A stretch of DNA of 64,000 nt, from assembly GCF_009193175.1 (NCBI RefSeq), contig NZ_VUKE01000001.1:187089-251088 (forward strand). The letters are read 5' to 3'. The position numbers and the translations under genes were made by a program. Shown here one piece after another: positions 50,350 to 62,208 of the stretch. Under the pieces are notes generated by a model, which did not search any database, was not told the DNA's origin, and saw only the letters and a program-made list of their open reading frames with translations. How positions within the stretch are numbered: the stretch's first letter is position 1; each line of letters starts with the position of its first letter. The DNA is from Georgenia ruanii. GTDB taxonomy: Bacteria; Actinomycetota; Actinomycetes; Actinomycetales; Actinomycetaceae.

Positions 50350-51384
50350 ATGAGGACGGTCGTGGGGGTGAGGCTGCGGCGCGCGTACCCGGACAGGCCC
50401 GGCTACGGGCGCCGCCGGTCCGGCAAGGGCTTCACCTATCTGGACCGCGACGGCAACCGGCTGACCGACCCCGAGGCGATCGCCCGGTGCCGCTCCCTCG
50501 TCATCCCGCCCGCCTGGCGCGACGTGTGGATCTGCCCCTTTCCCAACGGCCACATCCAGGCGGTCGGCACCGACGACGCCGGCCGGCGCCAGTACCTGTA
50601 CCACCCGGCCTGGCGCGCCACCCGGGACGTCGCCAAGCACGATCGCGTGCTGGACCTCGCCGAGCGCCTGCCCGCCGCGCGGCGCCTGGTGACGATGGAC
50701 CTGCGCAAGCCCGGCATGCCCCGGGAGCGGGCGCTGGCCGTGGCGTTCCGCCTGCTCGACATCGGCTTCTTCCGGGTGGGCGGGGAGAGCTACGCCGACG
50801 AGAACGGTAGCTACGGGCTCGCCACGCTGCTCAAGCGGCACGTGCACATCGGCCGCGACGGTCGCCTGACGTTCGCCTACCGGGCCAAGTCGGGCCAGGC
50901 GCGCCGCCTGGAGCTGCGCGACGACGAGCTGGCCGAGCCGCTGACGAGGATGCGGCGGCGCCGGGGCGGTGGCGAGGACCTCCTGGCCTACAAGGACGAC
51001 CGGGGCTGGCAGGACGTCACCAGCGCGGACATCAACGAGTACATCAAGCGCCGGCTGGGCCCGGAGGCGTCCGCCAAGGACTTCCGCACCTGGCACGGCA
51101 CGGTGCTCGCCGCCCTCGAGCTCGCCAGGCGCACCCCCGAGGCCACCACGCCCACCGCCCGCAAGCGCGCCGAACGGGCCGCCGTGAAGTCGGTGGCGGC
51201 CTACCTGGGCAACACCCCGGCGGTGGCGCGCGCGTCCTACGTCAACCCGCGCGTCCTCACGCTCGCCGAGGACGGGGAGACCATCGACCCCGAGCTCGCG
51301 AGGAAGGCGGACCCCCCGGACGAGGAGGGGCCGCCGGACACCCGCGGCGCCGTCGAGAAGGCCGTGCGCGGCCTGCTGCGCTGA
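50350..51384 (+). CDS. DNA topoisomerase IB
   Basis: Eukaryotic-type single-strand swivelase found in some bacteria. 344 residues. Catalytic residues fit the poxvirus/Deinococcus form: the Arg in RVGGESYADENGSYGLATL, Lys in AYRAKSGQ, Arg/His in KDFRTWHGT, and the nucleophile Tyr297 in ARASYVNPRV. The IPPAWRDVWICPFPNGHIQA stretch is the family DNA-clamp motif. CAGACT lies six bases before ATG with no Shine-Dalgarno; a leaderless mRNA is likely. Convergent with the next gene, seven bases apart. Confidence 0.94.
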   Translation: MRTVVGVRLRRAYPDRPGYGRRRSGKGFTYLDRDGNRLTDPEAIARCRSLVIPPAWRDVWICPFPNGHIQAVGTDDAGRRQYLYHPAWRATRDVAKHDRVLDLAERLPAARRLVTMDLRKPGMPRERALAVAFRLLDIGFFRVGGESYADENGSYGLATLLKRHVHIGRDGRLTFAYRAKSGQARRLELRDDELAEPLTRMRRRRGGGEDLLAYKDDRGWQDVTSADINEYIKRRLGPEASAKDFRTWHGTVLAALELARRTPEATTPTARKRAERAAVKSVAAYLGNTPAVARASYVNPRVLTLAEDGETIDPELARKADPPDEEGPPDTRGAVEKAVRGLLR

Positions 51385-51391
51385 GCCGCGC

Positions 51392-52069
51392 TCAGCCCAG
51401 CGCCAGCGAGCGCACCCCGGCGGCCTCCAGGGCCACCGCCTCGGCGGGCTCGAGCCCGGCGCGCCCCGTGACCTTGCGCAGCATCTGGGCGCCGTCCCAG
51501 CCCAGCGCCGCCGGCACCGTGGGGTCGTCGAGCCAGAGCGGGCGCAGGTGGCTCGCGGCGGCGGCGGTGAGCCACGGCTGGGCGGCGAGCGCGTCGGCGA
51601 GGTCGAGGCCGTGGACGGCGACCTCCAGCACCCGCGTGGTGAGGAAGTCGGCGAGCAGCATGGCGTCCCCGTGCCGGGTGCGCACCACCCGGTCCGGGGG
51701 CTCGCGCAGGCAGCGCGCCACGACGGCCACCACGTGCGCGTCGAAGGCGGCGAGCTGCTGGGCCGGGGAGCGGTGCTCGCCCGCCTGGTCGCGGCCCAGG
51801 GCCACGCGCCGCGCGTTGGTGGACGGGTCGAAGCGGCCGTCCGGGCGGTAGTAGCCGGCCGCGGTGACGGCCGGCGACGGCGGCGCGGCGTCGTCCAGCA
51901 TCGGCGGGAGCCAGCCGAGCACCACGTGCACGTGGCCGAGGAGACCGCGCACGTCCCAGGGGGCGCACCGCGTGGGGCGGCTCCACTCGGCGTCCGGCAC
52001 CCGGCGCAGGGCGGCGACCATCGCCGCGGCCTCCGCGCGCAGCACGCGGGCGGTGGTCTCGAGCGTCAT
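51392..52069 (-). CDS. DinB-like maleylpyruvate-isomerase-family protein (MDMPI)
   Basis: 225 residues. N-terminal MDMPI domain of the DinB four-helix fold with PTRCAPWDVRGLLGHVHVV, in which His residues bind metal; later FLTTRVLEVAVHGLDLADAL gives another His ligand. These proteins use mycothiol in actinobacteria and serve as isomerases or other thiol transferases. A specific reaction cannot be named. TAACCT lies exactly six bases before ATG and no Shine-Dalgarno is visible, so it is a clear leaderless candidate. Confidence 0.82.
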   Translation of the reverse strand: MTLETTARVLRAEAAAMVAALRRVPDAEWSRPTRCAPWDVRGLLGHVHVVLGWLPPMLDDAAPPSPAVTAAGYYRPDGRFDPSTNARRVALGRDQAGEHRSPAQQLAAFDAHVVAVVARCLREPPDRVVRTRHGDAMLLADFLTTRVLEVAVHGLDLADALAAQPWLTAAAASHLRPLWLDDPTVPAALGWDGAQMLRKVTGRAGLEPAEAVALEAAGVRSLALG

Positions 52070-52104
52070 CGCCCCAGGTTACGGGGGTGATCCGGCGGGA
52101 CCGG

Positions 52105-52563
52105 TCAGCCGCGGCGGCGCCGGAAGCGCACCGGCTCGTCGAGGAACGGCTGGCAGGCCGCCCGCTCCCCGGCGGTCAGGCGGCGCGGGCGGCCGGTGAC
52201 CTCGTCGACGAGGACCATGGTGCTCATCGCGCGCACCGCGGGGCCGTCGGCGCCGTCGATCTCGTAGCAGACGTCCAGGCTCGCGCCGCCGAGGTGGCAG
52301 ATCCACAGCTGCACCGCCAGCGGTCCGGGGGTGTACGGCAGCGGCTCGAGGTACTCGATCTCCTGGCGGGCGATGTACGTGTTGGTCCCCGAGCCCGGAC
52401 CGGTGGTGAAGACCTTGCGCCCCGCGCCGCCGGCGGCCGGGCCGTCCCAGAAGGCCGCGATGCGGGTCTCTTCGAGGATGGTGAAGATCTTGGCGTTGTT
52501 GACGTGCTGGTAGGCGTCGATGTCGCTCCAGCGCAGGTGCACCGGGATGGTCAGCCGGGTCAT
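52105..52563 (-). CDS. 4HBT-type acyl-CoA thioesterase
   Basis: 152 residues, single hotdog fold. HLRWSDIDAYQHVNNAKIFTILEETR carries the WxDxDxxxHVNN motif with the catalytic Asp, and the later IEYLEPLPYTPGPLAV is typical. AGGAAGGA precedes ATG. It may hydrolyse 4-hydroxybenzoyl-CoA-like or fatty acyl-CoA. Upstream lies ettA on the same strand; a strong terminator separates them, so it is probably transcribed on its own. Confidence 0.9.
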   Translation of the reverse strand: MTRLTIPVHLRWSDIDAYQHVNNAKIFTILEETRIAAFWDGPAAGGAGRKVFTTGPGSGTNTYIARQEIEYLEPLPYTPGPLAVQLWICHLGGASLDVCYEIDGADGPAVRAMSTMVLVDEVTGRPRRLTAGERAACQPFLDEPVRFRRRRG

Positions 52564-52642
52564 GGCGGTCCTTCCTGTCCTCCCCCGGGGCCCGGCGGGG
52601 CAGCGCACGGCGCCGCCCGGCGGGCGGCGTCCCGCGGGGCAC

Positions 52643-52682
52643 GCCCGGCGGGCGGCGTCACCTGGGGCGCCGCCCGCCGGGC
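52643..52682 (-). terminator. Terminator of ettA
   Basis: Perfect 15-base stem (GCCCGGCGGGCGGCG and its complement) with a ten-base loop, beginning 10 bases after the ettA stop codon. The same GGCGCCGCCCG-type sequence recurs at 52610-52629 as a second smaller palindrome. Confidence 0.75.
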
Positions 52683-52692
52683 GGGGGCGTGG

Positions 52693-54375
<1,683 letters not shown>

Positions 54376-54586
54376 TGCTCTCCGCATCACTTCACGTGGG
54401 GCCGGCCTGCCTGAGGGCAGACCTTGTCGCATCCCAGGGTAGGACACGCGGCCCTGGCTGCTCCCCTCCGGTAGGCAACGCCACAGCGCCGCGTTCCGCA
54501 CCGCCGTCCGCCGCGGCGCGACGGGACACCCGCCGCGCCCCGTCGGCACCCGCGCCGGCGCCGGCGGCAGGGTGCTCCGCGGCGCC

Positions 54587-55093
54587 TCAGGTCCCCGCGG
54601 CGAGCGTGGCGAGCTCTGCCTCGTCCACCTCCTCGCGGGCCTCCTCGTCGGCCGGCTCCTCGGGCGCCTCGGTCGTCTCCCACCGGCTGCCGTCCGGGCC
54701 CGTCAGCGCGGCCGGCGGCGCCGCGGCCTCCCGCACCGTCCGGACGAAGCGCGCCGTTCCCCCGGCGAGGTCCACCGCGACGGCGTCGGCGTTGATGACG
54801 TGGTCCCAGCGCTCCCCGGACTCCGCGGTCCAGGTGTCGACGTAGACCTTGCCCCGGACGATGACCGGCGTGCCCTTGTGCACGGACTCGGCCACGTTCT
54901 CGGCCAGCTGCCGCCAGACCTTGACCGTGAACCACCCGGTCCGGTCGTCGCGGTACTCCCCCGTCGCCCGGTCGGGGATGCGCGGGGTCGACCCGAGCCG
55001 GAAGGTCACCCAGCTGGCCCCGTTCGCCGTCACGCGCCGGGTGGGCTCGCTGCCCACCCGGCCCTGCACCGTGATCTCGATCCTGTCGGTCAT
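54587..55093 (-). CDS. Single-stranded DNA-binding protein paralogue without acidic tip
   Basis: 168 residues. The OB fold reads IEITVQGRVGSEPTRRVTANG, VTFRLGSTPR, GWFTVKVWRQLAENVAESVHKGTPVIVRGKVYVDTW, the usual SSB core. Unlike main replicative SSB it ends in EEVDEAELATLAAGT, lacking the conserved DDDLPF-type tip that recruits repair proteins. So it resembles the SsbB paralogue of actinobacteria rather than SsbA. GAGGAG before ATG. It follows the dynamin-like pair on the same strand with 110 bases between. Confidence 0.85.
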   Translation of the reverse strand: MTDRIEITVQGRVGSEPTRRVTANGASWVTFRLGSTPRIPDRATGEYRDDRTGWFTVKVWRQLAENVAESVHKGTPVIVRGKVYVDTWTAESGERWDHVINADAVAVDLAGGTARFVRTVREAAAPPAALTGPDGSRWETTEAPEEPADEEAREEVDEAELATLAAGT

Positions 55094-55203
55094 GCTCGCT
55101 CCTCGCTCCCGGCGGGCCCGGCGCCCGCCCGAGCACCACGCTGCCGGGCGCCGCCCACCCGGCGCCGGGGACGGCGGCCGGCCTGTGGACGAGGTGGCAG
55201 GAG

Positions 55204-56658
55204 CTACCGCCCCAGCGCCTCGCGCAGGCGCCGGTGGCGCGCGAGCACCTCCGCGGCGGGGCGGGCGAGCAGCTCCTCCACGAGGCCGGCCGTGCGGGCG
55301 GCGACCTGGGCCGTGTAGGCGGCGGCCGCGGCCGCCGCCTCCTCGCGGGCGGCCGACGTGGCGAGGCCGAGCAGCACCCCGGCGGCGGCGAGGCCGGCGA
55401 GGCCCGGGACCACCGCACCGGCCGGACCGACGCCCTGGAGCAGGGCCAGGACCAGGTAGGCCGCGGCCGCCGCGCCCAGTGCCGCCGCAGCGAGCCGCAG
55501 CCGGGTCGCCCGGTGGCCCCGGGCCGGCGGGGTCACCTCGGCCACCGCGGCCGCGAGGGCGGCGCGCAGCCCCGCGGCGGGGGCCACGGCGGTGTCGACG
55601 GCGTCCGCCCAGCGCGGCGGGAGACCCGCGGTCGCGCCGGCGAGCCAGTTCTCCCGCTCGGCGGCGACGGTCTCGGCCGCGGGCTCCTCGGGCCGGGGCA
55701 GCGCGGCGCCGGCCCGCACGGCCGCCGCGAGGGCGTCGGTGCCGGCGAGGCGCGCGAGCGCGGCGCCGGTCGCGGCGAGGTCCGGCGGTGCCGGCTCGGC
55801 GGCGGCGGCGGCGCCGGCGAGGCGGTCGCCCACGGCCTCGACCTCCGCGGCGGCGGTGAGCAGCGTCGTGGACGGGCGGGCCACCGCGCGGGCGAGCCGC
55901 TCGCGGACCTCGCCGATACCCGCACCCGTCACGGCGGAGGTGGCCAGCACCTCGACGTCGAGCCCGTCGGCGGCGAGCAGCTCGCGCACGTCGGCCAGCA
56001 CCGTGTCCGTGGCGCCCGTGGGCAGGGTGTCCGCCTGGTTGACCAGGACGAGCATGTTGTCCTGGCGCCCGCGCAGCGCCTGCAGGTAGCGCTCGTGCAG
56101 GGCGTTGTCGGCGTACTTCTGCGGGTCGACGACCCACACGAGCAGGTCGATCATCGGCAGCAGCCGGTCCACCTGCTCGGCGTGGTCGCGGGCGACGGAG
56201 TCGTGGTCGGGCAGGTCGAGCAGGACCATCCCGTGCAGCGCCCGCTCGTGGTCGCCGTCGAGCACCGACTCGCGCTGGATGCGCCGGGCGTGGGCCACCT
56301 GGAGGAAGTCGAGCAGCGCCTCGGCGTCACCGCCCCACACGCAGGCGGCGGCCTCGTCGGTGGTCGGCCGCAGCGCGCCGACGTCGGCGAAGAGCAGCCC
56401 GGAGATGGCGTTGAAGAGGGAGGACTTGCCCGACCCGGTCCCCCCGACCAGGGCCACCACGGTGTGGTCCCCGCCCAGCTCGAGCCGCCGGCGCACGGCG
56501 GCGAGGTCCTCGTGGGCCTGGGCGGCCAGGAACGGGTCGACCTGCCCGCCGGCCGCGGTCAGGGCGGCGGCGAGGGCGTCGGCGCGGCCCTCCAGGCCCT
56601 GCCGGGTGAGCGGGGCGCCGGCGGGCGCGGGCAACGGTGTGGTCAGGGTCGTGGTCAT
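55204..56658 (-). CDS. Dynamin-like GTPase, second of a pair, membrane-anchored
   Basis: 484 residues. G1 VGGTGSGKSSLFNAI, G3 LLDLPDHDS, G4 VNQADTL. The N-terminal G domain is followed by a helical region and, near the C-terminus, two hydrophobic helices (LRLAAAALGAAAAAYLVLAL and AVVPGLAGLAAAGVLLGLA). Such paired GTPases occur in actinobacteria, as in the DynA/DynB genes of Streptomyces and IniA/IniC of mycobacteria, and have been linked to membrane fission or repair; membership is inferred by layout only. Four-base overlap (ATGA) with the upstream GTPase shows coupling. Confidence 0.82.
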   Translation of the reverse strand: MTTTLTTPLPAPAGAPLTRQGLEGRADALAAALTAAGGQVDPFLAAQAHEDLAAVRRRLELGGDHTVVALVGGTGSGKSSLFNAISGLLFADVGALRPTTDEAAACVWGGDAEALLDFLQVAHARRIQRESVLDGDHERALHGMVLLDLPDHDSVARDHAEQVDRLLPMIDLLVWVVDPQKYADNALHERYLQALRGRQDNMLVLVNQADTLPTGATDTVLADVRELLAADGLDVEVLATSAVTGAGIGEVRERLARAVARPSTTLLTAAAEVEAVGDRLAGAAAAAEPAPPDLAATGAALARLAGTDALAAAVRAGAALPRPEEPAAETVAAERENWLAGATAGLPPRWADAVDTAVAPAAGLRAALAAAVAEVTPPARGHRATRLRLAAAALGAAAAAYLVLALLQGVGPAGAVVPGLAGLAAAGVLLGLATSAAREEAAAAAAAYTAQVAARTAGLVEELLARPAAEVLARHRRLREALGR

Positions 56659-58241
56659 GCCAGCTCCCTCAGCTCGGCGGTACGCACCCGCAGGTCGGTG
56701 CCGGGCGCGGCCTCCACCCCGGCGAGCGTCTCGAGATACGGCCCGGCGGCGGCGCGCACCGCCTCCTCGGCGCGGGCCAGCAGCTCCCCGCGCGCGGTGT
56801 CGACCAGGCCGCCGTCCGGGCCCAGCACGGCGGCGACGGCGTCGCCCGCCCCGCTCACCCCGGTGGCGGCCGCCGCCACCAGGGCGGCCAGGCCGGGCCC
56901 GTCCAGGGCGGCGCCGGCGCGGGTCGCCACCGCGGCGGTCACGGCCTCGCGCCACTCCCGCACGGCCGCCGCGGCGAGGGCGGCGGCGTCGACCGGGCTG
57001 GGCCGGGGATGCACCGGGGCGGGCCGGTCCGCGGGGTCCCACGCGGCGGCCACGGCCTCGGCGGCCGAGCGCACCCCGTCGCGCAGGATGACCTCCACCG
57101 CCGCCGTGACCTCCTCGCCGAGGCCCGCCGCGGCGGCGCTGCGGTCCGCAGTCGCCCGCCGCCGCCACCCGGCGCGCAGCCGGCCGGTGCCCGTGGCCAG
57201 CGGCGCGAGCGGGCCGCCGGTGGAGGCGACGGCGAGCCAGCGGGTGGTGGGCGCGCCGAGGGCGGCGCGCCCCTCGCGCAGGGCGCGCAGGACCGCCGTG
57301 ACGGCGGCGTCCGGGGCCCGTTCGGTGCCGGAGCGCAGGGCCGCGAGCGCCTCGACCTGGTCGTCCGCGCCGGTGGCGAGGGCGAAGAGCTCCTCGCGCA
57401 GGGAGGCCCAGCCGCGCCGGGTGGTGCGCCGCACGACGCCCACGGACTGCTGGCGCCGGGCGACCAACCGCAGCCAGGCGCCGAGCTCGGCCACCCGGTC
57501 GGCGGCGAGCAGGCCCTCGTGCGGGCCGACGTCGGGGATGAGGAAGAGCGGGGCGGACCCGAGGCCGAGCCCGTCCATCCGGGTCAGCAGGTCGGCCCGC
57601 ACCGGCGCGAGCACCCCGGCCGGCACCCGGTTGAGGACGACGGCGGTGGTGATCCCGCGGGACTCGGCCTCGGTGAGGGTCCGCCACGGGATGGCGTCGC
57701 CGTAGCGGGACGCGGTGGTGACGAACACCCACAGGTCCGCGGCCTCGAGCAGCCGGGCCCCGAGGGTGCGGTTGGGCGCGTGCACCGAGTCCAGGTCGGG
57801 GGCATCGAGGATGGCCAACCCCTCCGGCACCCCGTCATGCACGACCACGTCGGCGAGCTCCGTCAGCGGCTGGCCTTCCAGCGCGGGGGCGTCGGCGGGG
57901 TGGACGGCGACGACGGGGCGGCGGGTGGTGGGGCGCAGCACGCCCGCCGCGCTCACCTCGGCGCCGACGACCGAGTTGAGCAGCGTGGACTTGCCCGCGC
58001 CGCTGGACCCGCCCAGGACGACGACCGCGGGGGCCGTCGGCTGCGCCAGGCGCGGTCGCAGCCGCGTGCCGAGCTGGGTGAGGACCTGCTCGCGGAGCGC
58101 GCGCAGGTCGCCCGCGCCCGGCAGGTCCAGCGGGAAGCGGGCGCGGGCGACCTCGGCCTCGAGGTCGGCCAGGACCTCGGCGCGCGGGGCCGGCGCCTCC
58201 GCCGGGTCCACCTCGTCGGTCACATCAGGCTGGGCGGTCAC
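56655..58241 (-). CDS. Dynamin-like GTPase, first of a pair
   Basis: 528 residues. G1 LGGSSGAGKSTLLNS, G2-like LRPTTRRPV, G3 ILDAPDLDSV, G4 VLNRVPAG. The C-terminal half is helical and alanine-rich without a clear transmembrane segment. Two starts are possible: ATG at 58250 and GTG at 58241. GACAAT lies seven bases before the GTG, which would make it leaderless, so GTG is used here. It overlaps the second GTPase by four bases. Function inferred from the pair as membrane remodelling. tRNA-Arg lies divergently upstream. Confidence 0.82.
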   Translation of the reverse strand: MTAQPDVTDEVDPAEAPAPRAEVLADLEAEVARARFPLDLPGAGDLRALREQVLTQLGTRLRPRLAQPTAPAVVVLGGSSGAGKSTLLNSVVGAEVSAAGVLRPTTRRPVVAVHPADAPALEGQPLTELADVVVHDGVPEGLAILDAPDLDSVHAPNRTLGARLLEAADLWVFVTTASRYGDAIPWRTLTEAESRGITTAVVLNRVPAGVLAPVRADLLTRMDGLGLGSAPLFLIPDVGPHEGLLAADRVAELGAWLRLVARRQQSVGVVRRTTRRGWASLREELFALATGADDQVEALAALRSGTERAPDAAVTAVLRALREGRAALGAPTTRWLAVASTGGPLAPLATGTGRLRAGWRRRATADRSAAAAGLGEEVTAAVEVILRDGVRSAAEAVAAAWDPADRPAPVHPRPSPVDAAALAAAAVREWREAVTAAVATRAGAALDGPGLAALVAAAATGVSGAGDAVAAVLGPDGGLVDTARGELLARAEEAVRAAAGPYLETLAGVEAAPGTDLRVRTAELRELA

Positions 58242-58378
58242 GACGCCCATTGTCGGATACGCCAGCACCTGGTGCGGCCAAGCGCGCCCGGCGCGGCCCG
58301 CGCCGGGCGGACGTCCGGGGGCTCCGCACGGCTGCCGAGGCCGGAGGGGACTCTGGTGTTCGCTAATCTGAGGTGTCT

Positions 58379-59486
<1,108 letters not shown>

Positions 59487-59563
59487 GGTTCCTCCTGTTC
59501 TCCTGACCAAGCGTGCCCTACCGCGGCGGCCCCTTGGGCGAGGCGGGGCGGTCTCCTCGCCGG

Positions 59564-59902
59564 TCAGTCGGCGTGCCGCCCGCCGTGCCCCGGCGCCCAC
59601 TCGGCCCGGTAGGCGGGGTGCTCGGCCCAGACGGTCGCCAGCACCCGGACGGTGGGGCACGGATATCCCCGGGTGGTGTCGGCGACGTTGCCGCACACCA
59701 GGCACCCGTCGAAGCCCCAGATGTCATCGGCGCGCTGGTGCATCTCGAGGATCGCCCGCATCGCGGCGCACTCGGCACGCACCCGCGCCGGGTCGTGCCA
59801 GCCGCCGCGCGGCCGGGCGGTGAGGTCGCCGCCCCCGCCGTCCGCGCCGGCGGCCGCCTCCTCCTCGGCGAGCCGGGCCAGGAGGAACTCGGTGATGCCC
59901 AC
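59564..59902 (-). CDS. DUF6221-family protein
   Basis: 112 residues, no known function. Begins GITEFLLARLAEEE, then DPARVRAECAAMRAILEMH, and contains CLVCGN and PCPTVRVLATVWAEHPAYRAEW, the conserved elements of an actinobacterial family I recognise as DUF6221. It is often found near phage or plasmid genes, but none are seen here. CAGCAT lies exactly six bases before the GTG start, fitting leaderless expression. Confidence 0.75.
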   Translation of the reverse strand: MGITEFLLARLAEEEAAAGADGGGGDLTARPRGGWHDPARVRAECAAMRAILEMHQRADDIWGFDGCLVCGNVADTTRGYPCPTVRVLATVWAEHPAYRAEWAPGHGGRHAD

Positions 59903-60014
59903 GCGTCCATGCTGCCCCGGGGCGACCCACCAGGACGCCGCCGGCGGCCGCGCGCCACGCAGGCACGGGCCCCGGCTCGCGGCCGCGTCGACGCGGCGCG
60001 ACTACCCTGGCCGG

Positions 60015-60686
60015 GTGAGCCGTAACAGTGCACCCCAGGACGCGATCGTCTGGATCGACTGCGAGATGACCGGGCTGGACCTCGCGAGGGACGCCCTCAT
60101 CGAGGTCGCCGTCATCGTGACGGACTCCGAGCTGCGCCCGCTGGACGCCGGCCTCGACGTGATCATCGCCCCGACGCCGGGGTCGGTCGAGAACATGGCC
60201 GAGGTGGTGCGCACGATGCACACCACCTCCGGCCTGCTCGAGGAGCTGCCCCACGGGCTCACGATGGACGAGGCGCAGCGGCGCGTCGTGGACTACGTCA
60301 AGCGGTGGGTCCCCGAGCCGCGCAAGGCGCCGCTGGCCGGCAACTCGGTCGGCACGGACCGGACCTTCCTCGCCCGGGACATGCCCGAGCTCGTCGACCA
60401 CCTGCACTACCGGATCGTCGACGTCTCCTCGGTCAAGGAGCTCGCGCGCCGCTGGTACCCGCGCGCCTACTTCCAGTCCCCCGCAAAGAACGGCGGCCAC
60501 CGGGCGCTGGCGGACATCCTCGAGTCCATCGACGAGCTGCGCTACTACCGCGCCGTCCTCTTCCCCGCCGGCGAGGGACCGGACACCGCCACGGCGCGGG
60601 CCGCCGCGGCGGAGGTGACCGCGACGTCGTCGGCGCTGGCCATCGCCAAGCTCAGCCAGGCGGAGGGCGACGCCGCCCGGGCCTGA
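60015..60686 (+). CDS. orn: Oligoribonuclease
   Basis: DEDDh exoribonuclease that finishes RNA breakdown, including linear pGpG. 223 residues. DEDD residues are in WIDCEMTGLD, LAGNSVGTDRTFLARDMP and HRALADILESI; HRALAD holds the catalytic His. TACCCT lies six bases before the GTG start without a Shine-Dalgarno, so leaderless. Divergent from the DUF6221 gene. The C-terminus is extended by about 25 Ala-rich residues. Confidence 0.96.
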   Translation: MSRNSAPQDAIVWIDCEMTGLDLARDALIEVAVIVTDSELRPLDAGLDVIIAPTPGSVENMAEVVRTMHTTSGLLEELPHGLTMDEAQRRVVDYVKRWVPEPRKAPLAGNSVGTDRTFLARDMPELVDHLHYRIVDVSSVKELARRWYPRAYFQSPAKNGGHRALADILESIDELRYYRAVLFPAGEGPDTATARAAAAEVTATSSALAIAKLSQAEGDAARA

Positions 60687-60784
60687 TCCCGGACGTGAGC
60701 CAGACCACGGCGGATCGGTTCCGGGGCCCGCCGGGCATCCGGTATGCTTGACGACTGCTGCGGCCGATAGCCGCGGCGGCTCTT

Positions 60785-60861
60785 GGTGGGTATAGCTCAG
60801 CCGGTAGAGCGCCTGGTTGTGGTCCAGGAGGTCGCGGGTTCAAGCCCCGTTACTCACCCCA
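60785..60861 (+). tRNA. tRNA-His (anticodon GUG)
   Basis: Acceptor GTGGGTA/TACTCAC, with the extra G at 60785 facing C73 as needed for HisRS, anticodon stem CCTGG/CCAGG with loop TTGTGGT (anticodon GTG), T-loop TTCAAGC, encoded CCA at 60859-60861. Confidence 0.95.
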
Positions 60862-60867
60862 CACAGG

Positions 60868-60899
60868 AAGGGGCGGGTCCGTCACGGACCCGCCCCTTT
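60868..60899. terminator. Terminator after tRNA-His
   Basis: Perfect 14-base stem (AAGGGGCGGGTCCG and its complement) with TCA loop and a TTTC tail. It stands between tRNA-His (+) and the ATP-grasp gene (-), 80 bases past that gene's stop, and may serve both. Confidence 0.8.
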
Positions 60900-60979
60900 C
60901 GTCACATCCGGCGGCGGCCCGGCGTGGTCGCCGGTGCCGTGCCCACCGCCGTCGCCCCGAAGGACGACGGCGGCGCCCG

Positions 60980-61891
60980 TCACCAGAACGCGCGCACGGC
61001 GATGGCGTCGGCGAAGTTGTCCACGGCGCCCGGCGTGGTCGCGAGGTACAGCGAGGCGTCCACGAGGGAGACCTCCATCACGCTCATCGTCCCGTTGGGG
61101 CCCTCGACGACGTCGATGCGGCAGAACGTCAGCTGCTCGTCGCGGCCCAGGCGGCTCTTGATGTAGGAGTGGATCGCGTTCCGGACCTCCTCGCCCAGGC
61201 GCCACTCGGCGTCGGTGGCCTGCCGGGCGCGGGCCTTCTCGTGGGGCACCTCGCCGCGGTGGTACGGGCCGTGGAGCATGGCCTCCTTCTCGACGGCGTG
61301 GGAGACCAGACCGTTCATGTAGATCAGCGCCGTCTCGCCGCGCTGGTCCACCGACTCCATGTAGCGCTGCACCATGACGCTGCGGCCCGTCGCGAGCAGC
61401 TCCGCCGCGTGGTTGATGGCGGACATGCGCGAGTACCCGTCCACGGCGGTGTACCGGCCGGCGTCCTGCGCGCCGGAGGAGATGGCCGGCTTGACCACGA
61501 AGTCCCCGCCGGCGGGGAAGCGGGTGTGCAGCTGGTGCTTGGTCAGCTTCTGCTCGGGCTCGAGCCACAGGGTGGGGATCATCGGCATGCCGCGGTTGGC
61601 CAGCTCGACCATGTAGTGCTTGTCGGTGTTCCACCGCAGCACGTCCGGGTGGTTGACGATCTTCGGCACCGACTCGGCCCACCGGAGGAAGTCCTCCCGC
61701 CGGCTGGCGTAGTCGTGCACGGAGCGCAGGACGACGAGTCCGGCGGCGGACCAGTCGACGTCCGGGTCGTCCCAGACGGCGATGCGGGGCTCGATGCCGC
61801 GCGCGGCGAGGGCATCGGGCAGGGCGGCGTCGTCCTCGTCGAGGTTCGGCAGCGCTGCGCAGGTGGCGAGGGTCACGATGGGCTTGGACAC
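60980..61891 (-). CDS. ATP-grasp ligase-like protein
   Basis: 303 residues. ATP-grasp signature segments: FPAGGDFVVKPAISSGAQDAG (ATP-binding Lys), VMVQRYMESVDQRGETALIY, and RIDVVEGPNGTMSVMEVSLVDASLYL with metal-binding acids. N-terminal pre-ATP-grasp domain is PIVTLATCAALPNLDEDD. The overall layout resembles glutathione-synthetase/RimK-like ligases that join a carboxylate to an amine. The actual substrate is unknown; no partner lies nearby. TAAGTT lies exactly six bases before GTG, so the mRNA is leaderless. Confidence 0.82.
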   Translation of the reverse strand: MSKPIVTLATCAALPNLDEDDAALPDALAARGIEPRIAVWDDPDVDWSAAGLVVLRSVHDYASRREDFLRWAESVPKIVNHPDVLRWNTDKHYMVELANRGMPMIPTLWLEPEQKLTKHQLHTRFPAGGDFVVKPAISSGAQDAGRYTAVDGYSRMSAINHAAELLATGRSVMVQRYMESVDQRGETALIYMNGLVSHAVEKEAMLHGPYHRGEVPHEKARARQATDAEWRLGEEVRNAIHSYIKSRLGRDEQLTFCRIDVVEGPNGTMSVMEVSLVDASLYLATTPGAVDNFADAIAVRAFW

Positions 61892-62208
61892 CGGGCAAAC
61901 TTATCGCGCGCCGTCGTCGCCCCGCCGCACTCCGCCCGGGCCGCGCGGCCCGGACGCGCCCGGTCCGCACCCCTCGCCCCCGTCCACGCAGGACCTGGCT
62001 CACAGCGCGACCCGGCCGTCTCACCGGTCGCGTGAGATCCCTCTCAGGGCCGGGACGACCGGTCCAGATCCTGAGAAACTGGGTGTCCGAAGTCGCTCGC
62101 GCCGACACACCGGACGACGCTGGACGTCAACGACGCCCGCTGGGGCGTCCCCTCCCCCACACCGCCGGACCGGCCTGCGCGGGCCCGGACACGAACGAAG
62201 GACCACGG
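61892..62208. other. Leader region of metQ
   Basis: 317 bases, no gene. It contains several overlapping inverted repeats, including CTCAC(62020)/GTGAG(62032) and a CCGGTC/GACCGG pair near 62024 and 62056, which could form a structured leader. It does not match the SAM-I, SAM-II or SAM-IV consensus that I know. metQ begins after GAAGGA nine bases before ATG. Confidence 0.4.

Noticed and set aside
61892-62208. SAM riboswitch upstream of metQ
   Set aside because: Inverted repeats exist, but the conserved cores of SAM-I, SAM-II and SAM-IV that I know are not found.
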